This document shows positions 37,401 through 49,400 of a DNA stretch of 64,000 nt, in pieces (position 1 is the first letter of the stretch; each line of letters starts with the position of its first letter). The notes beneath the pieces are model-generated. The model was not told the origin of the DNA, did no database searches, and was given only the letters and a program-made list of their open reading frames with translations. Position numbers and translations under genes: made by a program. The stretch comes from Macrosoma leucophasiata (taxonomy: Eukaryota > Arthropoda > Insecta > Lepidoptera > Hedylidae), in assembly GCA_036365455.1 (NCBI GenBank), contig JAWQUS010000020.1, positions 1,833,001-1,897,000 on the forward strand, read 5' to 3'.

Positions 37401-40400
37401 AGCGTAATTGTTTATCTCGACAATGACTCTTGTGCAATGAAATAAAAGTCAGCCAAGGTCGAACTTCTTTTCCAATTAATGTTAGGTATATCAGCGTGAC
37501 TTTCAGTCATGATTTATTTACATTTAACGACATAGGTACCGTTACTACCGTAAAATATAGCTTTCATTTGTGAAATTAGGTTGTTATTATAAAAGCGCTT
37601 GACCAATGAGTCGAATTCATCTTTTTGCTTCGTTTTATTAATTATTGCTTATTTTGTATGCACTTTAGCTTACAGTTTTCCAAAGAGTCTCATATTTGTT
37701 CTCTAAATCTGAATTCTACTGATCTCTCAGTAGAATTCTGATTTAGAGAACAAACTAACATTTACACTTATCATTATCAGTTATATTCATTTTTACACAG
37801 TTACATTTTTTTAGTGTCGATCGAATCGAAAGATTATATTCTTATAATCTTATAATTTCGATTCGATGACATGACATTATCAACAACGTTCAATCACGTC
37901 CTGATCACACACAAACTGTTTACAAACAAGAACAAGAACAAAACAAATAGTAAATTACTCAAGAACAATATTTTTCTCGAGGACCTCGTAGTGAAAGAAG
38001 CTGAAGCTAAAACAAAGCCCCGAACGCTTGTGGTAAAGATTATTGTTTGTCTCGGTCGACAGTGACCCTTGTACATTGAAATCAAAGTCAGCCAAGCTCG
38101 AACTTCTTTTCCAATGAATCTCGTTTCGGGTTGACTCGATCTCACGGTTCACTTACATAAGACGATATGGATAACCTTAAAGGATAGCTTTTTATTTGTT
38201 CGAATTAGATTGTTATTGTTAAGGCACTCTTTGAGTCCAGATTAGATTTCTACTTGATTTTTCTCGTTATATTGTTCAGTGTGTGTAATTGATTACTTTT
38301 ATTCAGTGACCTATTGAAATTTCTTAAGATTCTTTTCAAAAGAGGAGACTTTATTGTATAATTCATTAATATATCAAGTATTTTTTTTAATGTCATCTAA
38401 TCAAAGAGCTTATCGACTCCATAGTAACTAAAACTCATCCAAATTAGAAAGTATCATTTGTTCAACACTCCTAAAAATCCTTATATTGGCCACAAACTAC
38501 TTTCAAAAACAGTCTCGATACAACAAACATTATTTAGATACAATATTGCTTATATTCAGCGATTTCGTGTTCTTGTCAGATGATGATATACGATGTTGTT
38601 CATTACAGAATTGAACCGTAACATATTAGTCCACAGGAATGGTGATTCGTCTGAATAAATAAATTGAAATCACCAGCTTTTATGAAAATATTTACGTACA
38701 GACTATTCACTTAACATCATGCGAATCGTAGGTATACTTTTTTTTTATTTTCAAAGAAAATGGAAAGAAAAATTTGACTTCAGGCGAGGCTCGAACTCGC
38801 GACCTACTGGGAATCTAGTCCAGCCGCTCTTCCAATTGAGCTACTGAAGCCCTGCCCGATTTGTCAAATCTTTCCTTCACATCTATTGCATTGCTTTATG
38901 GTAGCAGCAGCGCCATCTATTACCAACTATGCTAGTTAGGCAACCGATATAATAGACTTTTCAGTTTATTGAATATCGTAAAGAAGTCGCTTTTACCCTT
39001 AATAATTTTTTTTATATTATTTCGCATTAACACATGCTTGTGAAATATATTTTTATTTTTAAAGAAAAATAGAAAGAAAAATTTGACTTCAGGCGAGGCT
39101 CGAACTCGCGACCTACTGGGAATCTAGTCCAGCCGCTCTTCCAATTGAGCTACTGAAGCCCTGCCCGATTTGTCAAATCTTTCCTTCACATCTATTGCAT
39201 TGCTTTATGGTAGCAGCAGCGCCATCTATTACCAACTATGCTAGTTAGGCAACCGATATAATAGACTTTTCAGTTTATTGAATATCGTAAAGAAGTCGCT
39301 TTTACCCTTAATAATTGTTTTTATATTATTTCGTGCTTGTGAAATATATTTTTATTTTTGAAGAAAAAATTTTCTTTCCATTTTTCTTTAAAAATAAAAA
39401 TATATTTCACAAGCACGTGTTAATGCGAAATAATATAAAAACAATTGTAGGTATACTTGTTTTCCATTTCCATTACGTAAGAAAACAAAATGTCAACTGC
39501 ATTCTGGTTTGCCGTTATAATTATACAATTTGTTTATTGTTTAAAAAAGAAAGGCACTTATTCACTTCTCGAACATATTATTATGATATGAAACATTCAT
39601 ACACATTCATAACATTCTACCGCTTCTTGTGGAGACAAATATAACTGTTCCTCTATCTTATTTATATAAACTAAACAGTAAACATTCTACTGATATACTT
39701 TTTACATTAGTTTATTACATTTAGTTTTATCTTAGTGATATTCAATTTATTCAGATCAATTCAATCAATATCATATCAAATTCATGTATATCAATTGTTG
39801 TTCACTTTTATTTATTTTGTTTGTTTTTTGACGTGTCTTAAGAGGTGCCTATCACCCTAAATGAATAAATAAGTTTCTGAGTCTGATTCTGATTCAATAA
39901 TTAAGTAGAACAATTAATTATCTGCCACTTCTTCCGCAGATACATAGCAGTCACCCAGCCAATAAAGTACGCAAAACACAAAAGCAATGGGCGCGTCTGG
40001 CTCATGATAGCCGTGGCGTGGCTGGTCTCCTGCGCCATCGGCTCACCTGTTGTCCTCGGTCTGAACAACACGCCCGATCGCCGCTCCGACCAATGCCTCT
40101 TCAATAATACCGACTATGTCATCTACTCGTCACTTGGCTCCTTCTACATCCCCTGCATCATCATGATGTTCCTGTATTATAATATTTTTAAGGTCAGTAT
40201 CAATTTATGTAGCTTTTATACGGTAAACGTATCCAAATAGTTATTTTACTGTTGTTGGTTTGGACTCAACAACGTGATAAATGTGTGATAATTTTCCTCT
40301 CTGAGCGCGCATGGCCCAGCGGCTGATGTAGATCGTAAGCTATTTACTCAGTTAAGCGATACGGGCGCGGTCGGGTATGTGATGGATGACCGCTAGTAGC

Positions 40401-43400
40401 AAATTAAAATCCGCGTTTCCGTGCTTTGGAGGCCATGGGTGGCTTGAAAAACATCGGACAGCGGGTTGGCCACTAACCCGTATTTCCTATTGAAATTTCT
40501 TAAGGTTCTTTTCAAGAGAGAAAACTCTGAAACTTTGAACCCGCATTGGAGCAGCTCTGGAGCTTACTCCTCCACACCCAAAAAGGGAAGAGACTAGTGC
40601 TCAGAAGTCGGATGTATAAAGGGTTGTCAGCCATTATTATTATTTATTATAGTTTTGCTCTAAATATACCGGCGTTTATATTCTAAGTTGCAATCTTTAA
40701 CCATTGGCGCTTTGAGGACACAAATTATAGCCTCTTCACTATCCACGCGGCCCAATGTCATTGAGTCGTGGTACGGGCACATGCCACAAGTATTCCATAT
40801 TCCATTAACTCGGCAATTCATTCGACTTGACCTTAACCATGAAGGGGAAGTTGCGGCAAGAGCCTTTCGGATAAATTGACTCGATAAAGTTTCGTCTGGT
40901 AAGGGGATAGATGTCTTGGGACGATACGTGACGAGATGGGATGGCGATACTTTTTATCTACTCCGTAGAATATGTGTGTTTTCATTAGGAAAGCGGATGA
41001 CAAGCATATAGTTTACGTCCATTTACGGAAGGTGGCCTCATCGTAACTATCAGAAAGGCAAAACCACTTTGGCCTCAGAGGTACCAACGCAATTCGGGTC
41101 GTCATTCCGATGTCATTGACGACCCGGTTAGTGTAGTGGTGTGTAACGATCGATTGATTCGAGGGTCACGGGTTCGATCTCCGCGTTGGGGGTTTGTAAG
41201 GCCTATAAATATTTATTTCAGATTTGTTTATGTGATGTGTGGTGAACAACACCATTCGCAATACAGGTTTATAGCTAGCAACTGTGAGGCTGTGAGTTGT
41301 GTCTATAGGCTGAAGCTGTCACCTGCCATCCACTTTTACTGGTGGTAGAGCTCCAGTGACGGAGCTCGCGGGAGTAAGCACCACACCATTACCTAATTTA
41401 CTTGCCGCCAAATGGTAGTGTTCAGCACTATCGTGTTCCGATCAGGTAGTAATGTACGGCCCCGTAATTTCCGGCACTGAGGCATAACACCTTAGGCCTC
41501 AGGAGTGGTAACGCATATGCATTTTGACATTGGTCTTCGTGCTTATAAACAAGCTGCAGTCATCACTTAACATCAATGTGAACTGCATGCTTGTTTGCCA
41601 CGTCCATTACATTAAAAAAGTGAGCTGCATGCATGTGACTGTCATCACAAAAAAAAAATTGAAGACTTCGACAAACTAAAGGTTGTAGAAAACATTAAAG
41701 ATGTACGTACGGTAATTTTGAGTAGACTATCTGATATTTTGGTTGGACCTTTAATAATGAATAAGTAATGGCCTACCGGTTAAGTACTTAAAGTTACATT
41801 AAGGTCTTAATAATCATGATTTAATATAATCTCTACCATTAAATACCTAGCGTATTATATTAAAATTTTGTTAAGCCTAAACCTTTCATTTTAGATTAAG
41901 TACTCTCTTTTGTTAATTTTAATTGAGTACTTCCGAGTAAAGTTTCAAATTAATCCTGATATCGGTGCGGGAACAGAAAACGTAGTGAGTTTATGCGATA
42001 TATTATTATATCGTCACTGCCGGGATAAATTGAAGGCATTGAGCCCCAAATATGCCACATCTCTTTTTCACTGGTGGTAGAACTCCAGTGACGGAACTCG
42101 CGGGCGTCGACACCACCGCATTACCTAATATACTTGCCGCAAAATGGTAGTGTTCAGCACTATCGTGTACCAATCAGGTGGTAATGTACGACCCTGTAAT
42201 TTTCGGCACGGAGGCATAGGTAACACGTCAGGAGTGGTACCCCATCTGCATTTTGACCTTGGTCTTTGTGTAAGTGTCTCTTGGCTGCAGTCATCACTTA
42301 ACATTAATGTGAACTCCGTGCTTGTTTGCCACTTCCATTACATAAAAAAAATATCTCGTTCCTTTTTACATTCATCACTTTCTTCAATCGTACACGCCAT
42401 TTCCAAATATTCTTAACCCTACCTTCGGACAGTATATGAGCTTTTAGTCAAGTTACCAGGAAGAACCTGGGATTTTCCAACCGTTACATTTAAATGTAAT
42501 TGCATGAACTTGTAGCATTCACAACATATAGCGTCATCTAGGTACGCTGAGGAAGTACAAGTTTTTGTCTAGTACGGAAAATGGCGTATGACCGCGCTGA
42601 ATCACACATACGAAGTTTTCACACTAGTTGCCCTATATATACAACTGTCCAACGTTCATATCGCTATCGGCTCTAAGGCGCTATCTTTATCACCTTGCCA
42701 CTTGTAGGAGGTTCCTCCATTTTCGTCTGAGGAATATTACATCCTGTTCCTTTACAAACTTATCCACCTGCCGCTTATTGTAAGTGTCTTACAAATTACA
42801 AATATTTGGAAATAGGAAAAAAATATTCTCTGTGTTCTGAATCTCTTCTCTGATTTGAAAATTATGCCATATTAACAACTGCAATCGATCCACAGGCAAT
42901 CCGACAACGAGCAAAAAAACAGCGAATAGCCAAGAAGACCGCATCAGCGCTGAGTTCAGCAGTATCAAGCGGCACAGCCGCTGTCGTGATAGAAAATGTT
43001 GCGCAGACGCAGCGTTTCTCCGGCACGCAGGATGACAAGCCCACAAACACCGCTTCAGGAAGCAATGAAGATGATGATGATGAAAAGTAAAAAAATATGC
43101 AGATACTAGTTTTTTTTCCAGCGTAGAGTCGAAACGATTCTGTCGTCTATTAGTTGAGTAGAATTCTTCTGCTAGTGCAGTAAATTAACTGAACAATGCC
43201 GACCAAACCTTTCCAGTTGAGCGATAGTAAATATAATTACCTGGGATGCGTAGCAGCATCTCGCATCACTTCTATCCCCACGGAAGTTATTGCTTTTTAA
43301 TTAACGGGTAATTAGTCTGAACTAATACATGGGCCAAAAACGTAACCGGCGAACCGTGGATAACTTCACACCTGTAATCCCCGAAGGGGTAGGCAGAGGT

Positions 43401-46400
43401 TAATGCATGCATTCAAGCATACATCCAAACACTCGCCGGTTACGTTTTGGTCCATGTAACAGCTGGTGAACCTGTTGCCATCTCCGGGCACATTACCAAA
43501 CTCCGAGGGACTGGGAAACTTTCAGAAAATGGAAAAATCCCAATAGTACTAGACATAAAGGATTTTAAACCGTTATCTCTGATAGTCCCCGACCCGGGAA
43601 TCGAACCCAGGACCCCCAGCGTAGTAGTAGTGGCCTGCTACCACTACGCTTCTGAGGCAGTTACGAATACGTATAATGAAAATACGATTCGTGGGTGTTC
43701 GCATGTATGCTTGAATGCATTCATTTATCTGTCCTACCCCTTCGGAGATTACGGGCGTGACGTTACGTTTTTTTTAAATCTGAACTCACCAAATAGAATG
43801 CACCGTGGTCCACTCGACCGCAATCAAATAACATCTACGACTAACGTTCCAAAGGACCGGTCATAAAAAGGGGAGGGTTTATGTCTGACTGTACGTAAAT
43901 TTTTAATATCAAAAGTATTAAAAAACAGACTTAGAACCTGATGGGAAGTAGTAATTATCACTTATCATCGAAGTTGCTAAAGTGCTGTCAGCCCTGAAAG
44001 ATTCATATAAAATGGTGAGAGACCGCCTTAAACCACCGACGGTAATGTACGTTAACAGGTCATATGATTGTAAAAATTAAATTTGCGGATTTTCTCGCGT
44101 ATACAACACTCCCAAACTTCTTGTTATACCCGACGTTTCGGTCGCTTTCCAGCTACCGTGGTCACGGGCAGACTCGGTTGGACGGACGGAGGTCATATGA
44201 GTTAATTACAGTTTGTCGATTCGTATGACAATCTATCATAACGTCTCAACCCAAATGAAGGGGTTCTTTTTTAGTAACTGGAAAACTTTTTACCAAGGAG
44301 CAATTCCATAGCATTCAATTTTATCCTTAACATTCCTTGACGGGTAATTTTCTTCACTTTCATAAGAAAAGTTGAAACAGGCCAATGGTCATTGGCCTGT
44401 TTCGTCGTTGGTTGCCGTCAAGTAACTCCTAAATGAAGTTTCCTGACATTTGCTGAACAGGACACCTTTTTGACGCAGCCGTGAGGCACATATTACATAT
44501 AGGTTTGTACCTAATAATATTAGAAACTGTGTTTTTCTGTTAGCTACGTTTTATGTCTGTTTTAAGTATGTGTCTTATTGTTGTGTCAAATAAATGTTTC
44601 TTTTCTTTCCTTTCCTTTCAATACCAAGGTAAGATGCAAATAACATATTTATTGAGTAAGTTCAGTAATCAGCGTGCAGTGGGGCGTCTTTATTAGATAA
44701 CTCTTACCTCAACATGCCACATGCAGACCTCGAAAATGCAATAAGATGCTCGCAGCCTGAGTCTTTCAACAATATCATATCATCAGGAATAGTTCATTTT
44801 TTTGTTAAATAATTAAAACACTGATTAATCGAGATGGTAATAGTTTGAATTAATGTATCTTCAGACCAAACGGAAAGGAGAGGCAATTCCGAGTAGGCAG
44901 AAAGCTTGGTTCAAATTTCTTGGTCCTAACTCGCCTGCCCCATCTACATTCATCTGTTCCTTAATACACATGCACGCTACTTCTGAAATTTAAACTGGCT
45001 CGTCTTTATCTTTTTTTTTCGGCTAACCTGCTAACTTATTGTTCGAAATAAATTGATACGTACGGATAATTTTTGAGCAAAAAAATTGGCTCTTTTTCTG
45101 TAGTAGTTTAGGAAATCTCAGCATTGTACGGTATCCCGAAACCGGGAATCCGACTCGTACTTGGCCACTTTTGCCATTAGAATCTAAAATACAAAACGGT
45201 GTATTTATACAAAACTGTGTATTTATTGTCTGTTTAAACACTGCTTAATTTTGAGTTGATTACCAATAAAACCGTTTGAAAATTAAACTAGAACAATCTA
45301 ATCGAGACGAGCAACTCGCTAAGTAAATTTACCTTGTAGGTAGTTCTTTGATTTGTCTTCTGCTAGCTATTGAGTTTGAGTTGGTATTGGAAAGCTTTCA
45401 GTGGAGGAAAAGCGCTTGTTTGTAATTTAGTTTTTGCTAAATAACCGAGACAATATTCGTCCGCATGAGATTTTGCTTCAATTTTCTATTGATTAAATAC
45501 CATGATTGGATACACTTGAGCGTCGTAAAGACTTATAGAAGTTTTTTTTTTTTTTTTTTTATGTTATGGAAGTGGCAAACAAGCATGCAGTTCACATTGA
45601 TGTTAAGTGATGACTGCAGCCTATAGACACCCACACAAAGACCAAGGTCAAAATGCAGATGCGTTGCCACTCCTGAGGCCTAAGTTGTTATGCCTCTGTG
45701 CCGGAAATTACAGTTAAGGTGACAGAAAGGAAGGAACAATTTATGATGCGTATTTTTTTTATGTAATGAAAGTGGCAAACAAGCATGCAGTTTAAAATTC
45801 CTTTCCCGTTGTCCCCGTAACGGGGACACGGCGCACGGGGACAATGGGAATAAACCGTTTACATTGATGTTAAGGGATGATTGCAACCTATAGACACCCA
45901 TACAAAGACCAAGGTCAAAGTGCAGATGCGTTACCACTCCTGAGGCCTAAGGCGTTACGCCTCTGTACCGGAAATTACAGGGCCGTAAGTAGTGTGATAG
46001 TGCTGAATTCTACCAGTTAGCGGCAAGTATATTAGGTAATGCGGTGGTGCCTACGCCCGCGAGCTCCGACACTGGGGCTCTACCACCAGTAAATTTTATT
46101 ACCAGTATTTTTGCAGCGGAAGGCTTTTTTTGTTTTTAAAAATATAAATATGAATTGACCCCTTTGATTGTACGTATTAGTAACAGTAGGGTGTCATCAA
46201 CGGGTTGAGGATTAAATGATTTTGAGATTTTCTCCGATGTAAAAAAATCCCAGTGATCTCTCATTGCTATAGTCTATTTACCAGATGCCTATTTAGAGCT
46301 AAACAAACTTCAATAGACATCTGTTTATGCAGTAAAAACTTGTCTTTACCAAATAATGAAAGATATATCCCTACAAAGTAACACAACCATGAAGTTATCA

Positions 46401-49400
46401 ATTCTGTAACCCTCTCCCGTCCATCAGTTTCGATATATTAGATGCTGTTAAACAAATATTGATGGGCGATCAACCCCAGATTCCTTCCATGACATGAGCC
46501 TCAGGCGTTCTGCCATGTTTGTTATGTTAAATCCATGATTGTTACATACTCTTCATTTGCGGTTGACAGATTGAATGAATTTCCTTCATTCGCGATCAAG
46601 TTTGCTTGTTGATTGACGTAATATTCGGAGATTTGGAATTCAATTCGTAGTTATATACGAGTACAAAAATATTTCTCATACATTGTGTATATACATACAC
46701 AATGTATGAGAAATATTTTTGTACTGACAACGTACTCATGGAAGGTTCTCAATCGTACATGCCCTCCATCTTTCACTTCCAATTCAGCCAAGGCCAATTA
46801 TAATTCGTTTTGGTTGGATGATACTGTATGACCCCATAATTGTCTACAAAAAAGCAAGGCACATTCATGATTGTCGATTCGCTGATTATAATAATCAGTT
46901 GCGGCAGTGCCCACCCCCACGAGCTCCGTCACTGAGCTCTACAACCAAGAAAAATGTAATTAATTATTACCAAACTGCCAACGTACCAGTTTACTTACAC
47001 TGAGTTCAGGTCTATACTTGGTTTAGAATGTTTAACTCTGCCCTGATTCAAGATGTTTTCAAAGCAAAACTTAGTTTACCTATTATTCGTCGGCTAAATA
47101 ATTTAACCTCAACTAAATTTGCTATGTCCGTTCCAGTAAGCTCGAGGAAACCTCAAATTTAGGATTCAACCCAATAGGTGGCGCTGCGATCGGGTAAAAC
47201 AAGGTCAGCCAGGCCCACTAGACAATTCTCTTAAATTGGAGTAACCAGGTTAGCTTATTTACCTGACCAATGTTGTATGTTGGTGAACTGTTACTAATTC
47301 AAGTTGTGTTCAGCTCGGACAGGACGGAGATGGGCGCTTATGCTGAGGAGCTGGCGAACACCAGGTCGGCGAGGTTCATGCTGGCTGCCGTCGTCGAGGA
47401 GACCGGCTTGTGAGTTGACATATTTCTCAAAAAAATTTTTTCCTAAATAGGTATATCTATCTATACATATAAAATCTTTTAGTTAGTGGTTAGTCTCGCT
47501 AAAACTCGAGAATGGCCGGACCGAATTGGCTAATTTTGGTTTTGAATGATTTTTGGAAGCCCAGGGAAGGTTTAAAAGGTAAGAAAATATGAAGAAATTG
47601 AAGGGAAATAGTAAAAACCATAATTTCATTTTTCCATACAAATAGACCGCATCTATCAAACCTTTGACACATTATTTCATTGTGAGGCAATACGAAGTTT
47701 GCCGGGTCAGCTAGTATAGCAATAAATATTGTTTCAATAAATCCCTGTTGATCTTTTTTATGTAATGAAGATGGCAACAAGGATGCAGTTCACATTGATG
47801 TTAAGTGATGACTGCAGCCTATAGACACCAACAGTAAAGCCAGAGTGCAAAGTGCAGATGCGTTGCTACCCCTCAGACCCTAGTTGATAACTCTCAATGA
47901 TAAGTTATTACGGGGCCTTACATTACCATCTAACCGAAACACGAAAGTGCCGAACACTATCATTTAGCGGCAGATAGCATTAGCAGGGCATAGGCACCAC
48001 CGCATTACCTAACATTATGCGGTAGTACCTACGCCCTCGAGCTCCTACACTTGGAACTGGACGACCAGTAACAGGGATGAAGAAAGATTGCGTCTAACAA
48101 TTCCTCTCGATTTGTATTATAAAATCTACATTTTTAAGTAGTATCTATCTAAATATAGCCGCCAAATGGTAGTGTTATGGACTTATTACACGACACGGCA
48201 TTCAGGGTACGAAAGCAAGGGCCTGACCCTTTGTGTAATAACATTTAGGGATTCAGGGCCCTAATTAGGGCGACCGGAGCGGTCCGTGTATGTATTTGTA
48301 CTGTGATTGAGTTAGGGCGCTGTCGACCGGATAGTGTAATAAGCGGCAACCCGGCGCGAGGCCACGCCCACCCTTTCTGCCGGACCCTGAACACCGTGTC
48401 GTGTAATAGCCTTTTTACGGACTATCGCGTGCCGGTTAGAGAGTGATGTATAGCCCCGTAATAACTATCACAGAGACATAACAACTGAAGTCTCAGAGGT
48501 AGCAACGTATCTGTATTATGACCTTCGGTTTTTATGCAGATGTCAAGGCTGTCATTACTTAACATTCATTTGAGCTGCATGCGTGATTGCCAACATCGCT
48601 ATACAAAAAAAAATAGAGAAAAATATTTTCACTTACACGAAAACATTGATCACAAAGGAGATGTTGCGAGCTCGGCTCTGGTTCGTACACGTCCTCAAAA
48701 AATGGGTAAATTAAAGAAGAATCCGAAAAAAATACAATTAATTTAATCATGAATATATTTTAGAGTTACAACCACATTTAATTCAAACGATTTTATCATT
48801 TTCAACTATGTTAAACATGGCGGCGATACAGCCGACACTTGGGATCAATCGATTTCGATAGTATTTAGAAAATATTACTTTTTTCTCCAAGTACTATTTA
48901 ATCAAAATACAATTTAACAAATGAATATGTCAAAATGACATCGCCCGTCATATTCGCCATGTTGGTTATGAGTTGCAATTCTAACTGCAAGTAATCTTTT
49001 GTAACTGCAATCAAAGCTAAATAAGTGAAAACATGCAGTAAAAAACGTTTTTATATTGATTTTGCCTGTTTAATGATATTGTGTACAATACATGGCCGGA
49101 GGTCCATACATTTTTGCAACATCTCCTTTTTATCTCTATTTCTAAGTTTAAAACAACACTCTCTTAGGATAATGGCAAACCTGGCTTCACCCATCCCGAT
49201 GATGGACCCCAACACCAACAACGACTCAGGCTACGCGCCGTCCAACATGGACGCCGACAAGGACCACTCCCCGCCCCCCTCACCCACACACAAGGACGAC
49301 AAGAAGAATAACAAGACGGAACCCAAAAAGCCGGAGTTGAAGTAAGCTCTTTCACTCATTTCGTCATCATCATCTCAGCCTAAAAACGTCCACCGTAGAC

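Larger units (their letters stand above)
36530..38160 (+). repeat. Three diverged direct copies of a ~250-nt unit
   Basis: Units near 36540-36960 (interrupted), 37285-37500 and 37920-38130 share: a run ending in CTCAAGAA, AGACCTTGT-AGTAA, GCTAAAACAAAGCC, CTTGTGGTAA, ATTGTTTATCTCG and GTCAGCCAAG-TCGAACTTCTTTTCC. Their spacing is about 630 bp for the last two. No coding sense was recognised. Confidence 0.6.
38740..39450 (-). mobile_element. Tandem pair of tRNA-like units with inverted end
   Basis: Two direct copies about 309 bp apart are nearly identical, each with a tRNA-like sequence, GATTTGTCAAATCTTTCCTT, GCGCCATCTATTACC and GATATTCAATAA (complement). The second lacks about 11 nt (CATTAACACAT) near its end. 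After it, 39371-39448 is an inverted copy of the GCTTGTGAAATATATTTTTA border. The same border flanks 52300-53085. Confidence 0.7.
35151..39939 (+). other. Dop2R intron 2
   Basis: Starts GTGAGA and ends TTCCGCAG. It holds a partial family B SINE (35225-35445, +), a small perfect palindrome (35559-35585), a moth repeat at 35770-35880, a MITE (36180-36410), three related direct copies (36530-38160) with a 71-bp-arm hairpin, and the tRNA-like tandem at 38740-39450. 38160-38700 shows nothing specific. Confidence 0.85.
40193..42895 (+). other. Dop2R intron 3
   Basis: Starts GTCAGT and ends CCACAG. Contains the 5S SINE, a tRNA-SINE at 41118-41290 joined to family A, a second family A copy at 42068-42352 and an unnamed repeat at 42560-42640. 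40680-41110 and 41650-42060 show nothing specific. Confidence 0.85.
43087..47313 (+). other. Dop2R intron 4
   Basis: Starts GTAAAA and ends TTCAG. Holds a family B SINE pair, a single-arm relative of the 71-bp hairpin (44070-44190), two minus family A copies and a 30-bp-arm hairpin. 44200-45540 and 46100-46620 show nothing specific. Confidence 0.8.

Noticed and set aside
43447..43866. 139-codon frame
   Set aside because: Runs through two head-to-head family B SINE pieces.
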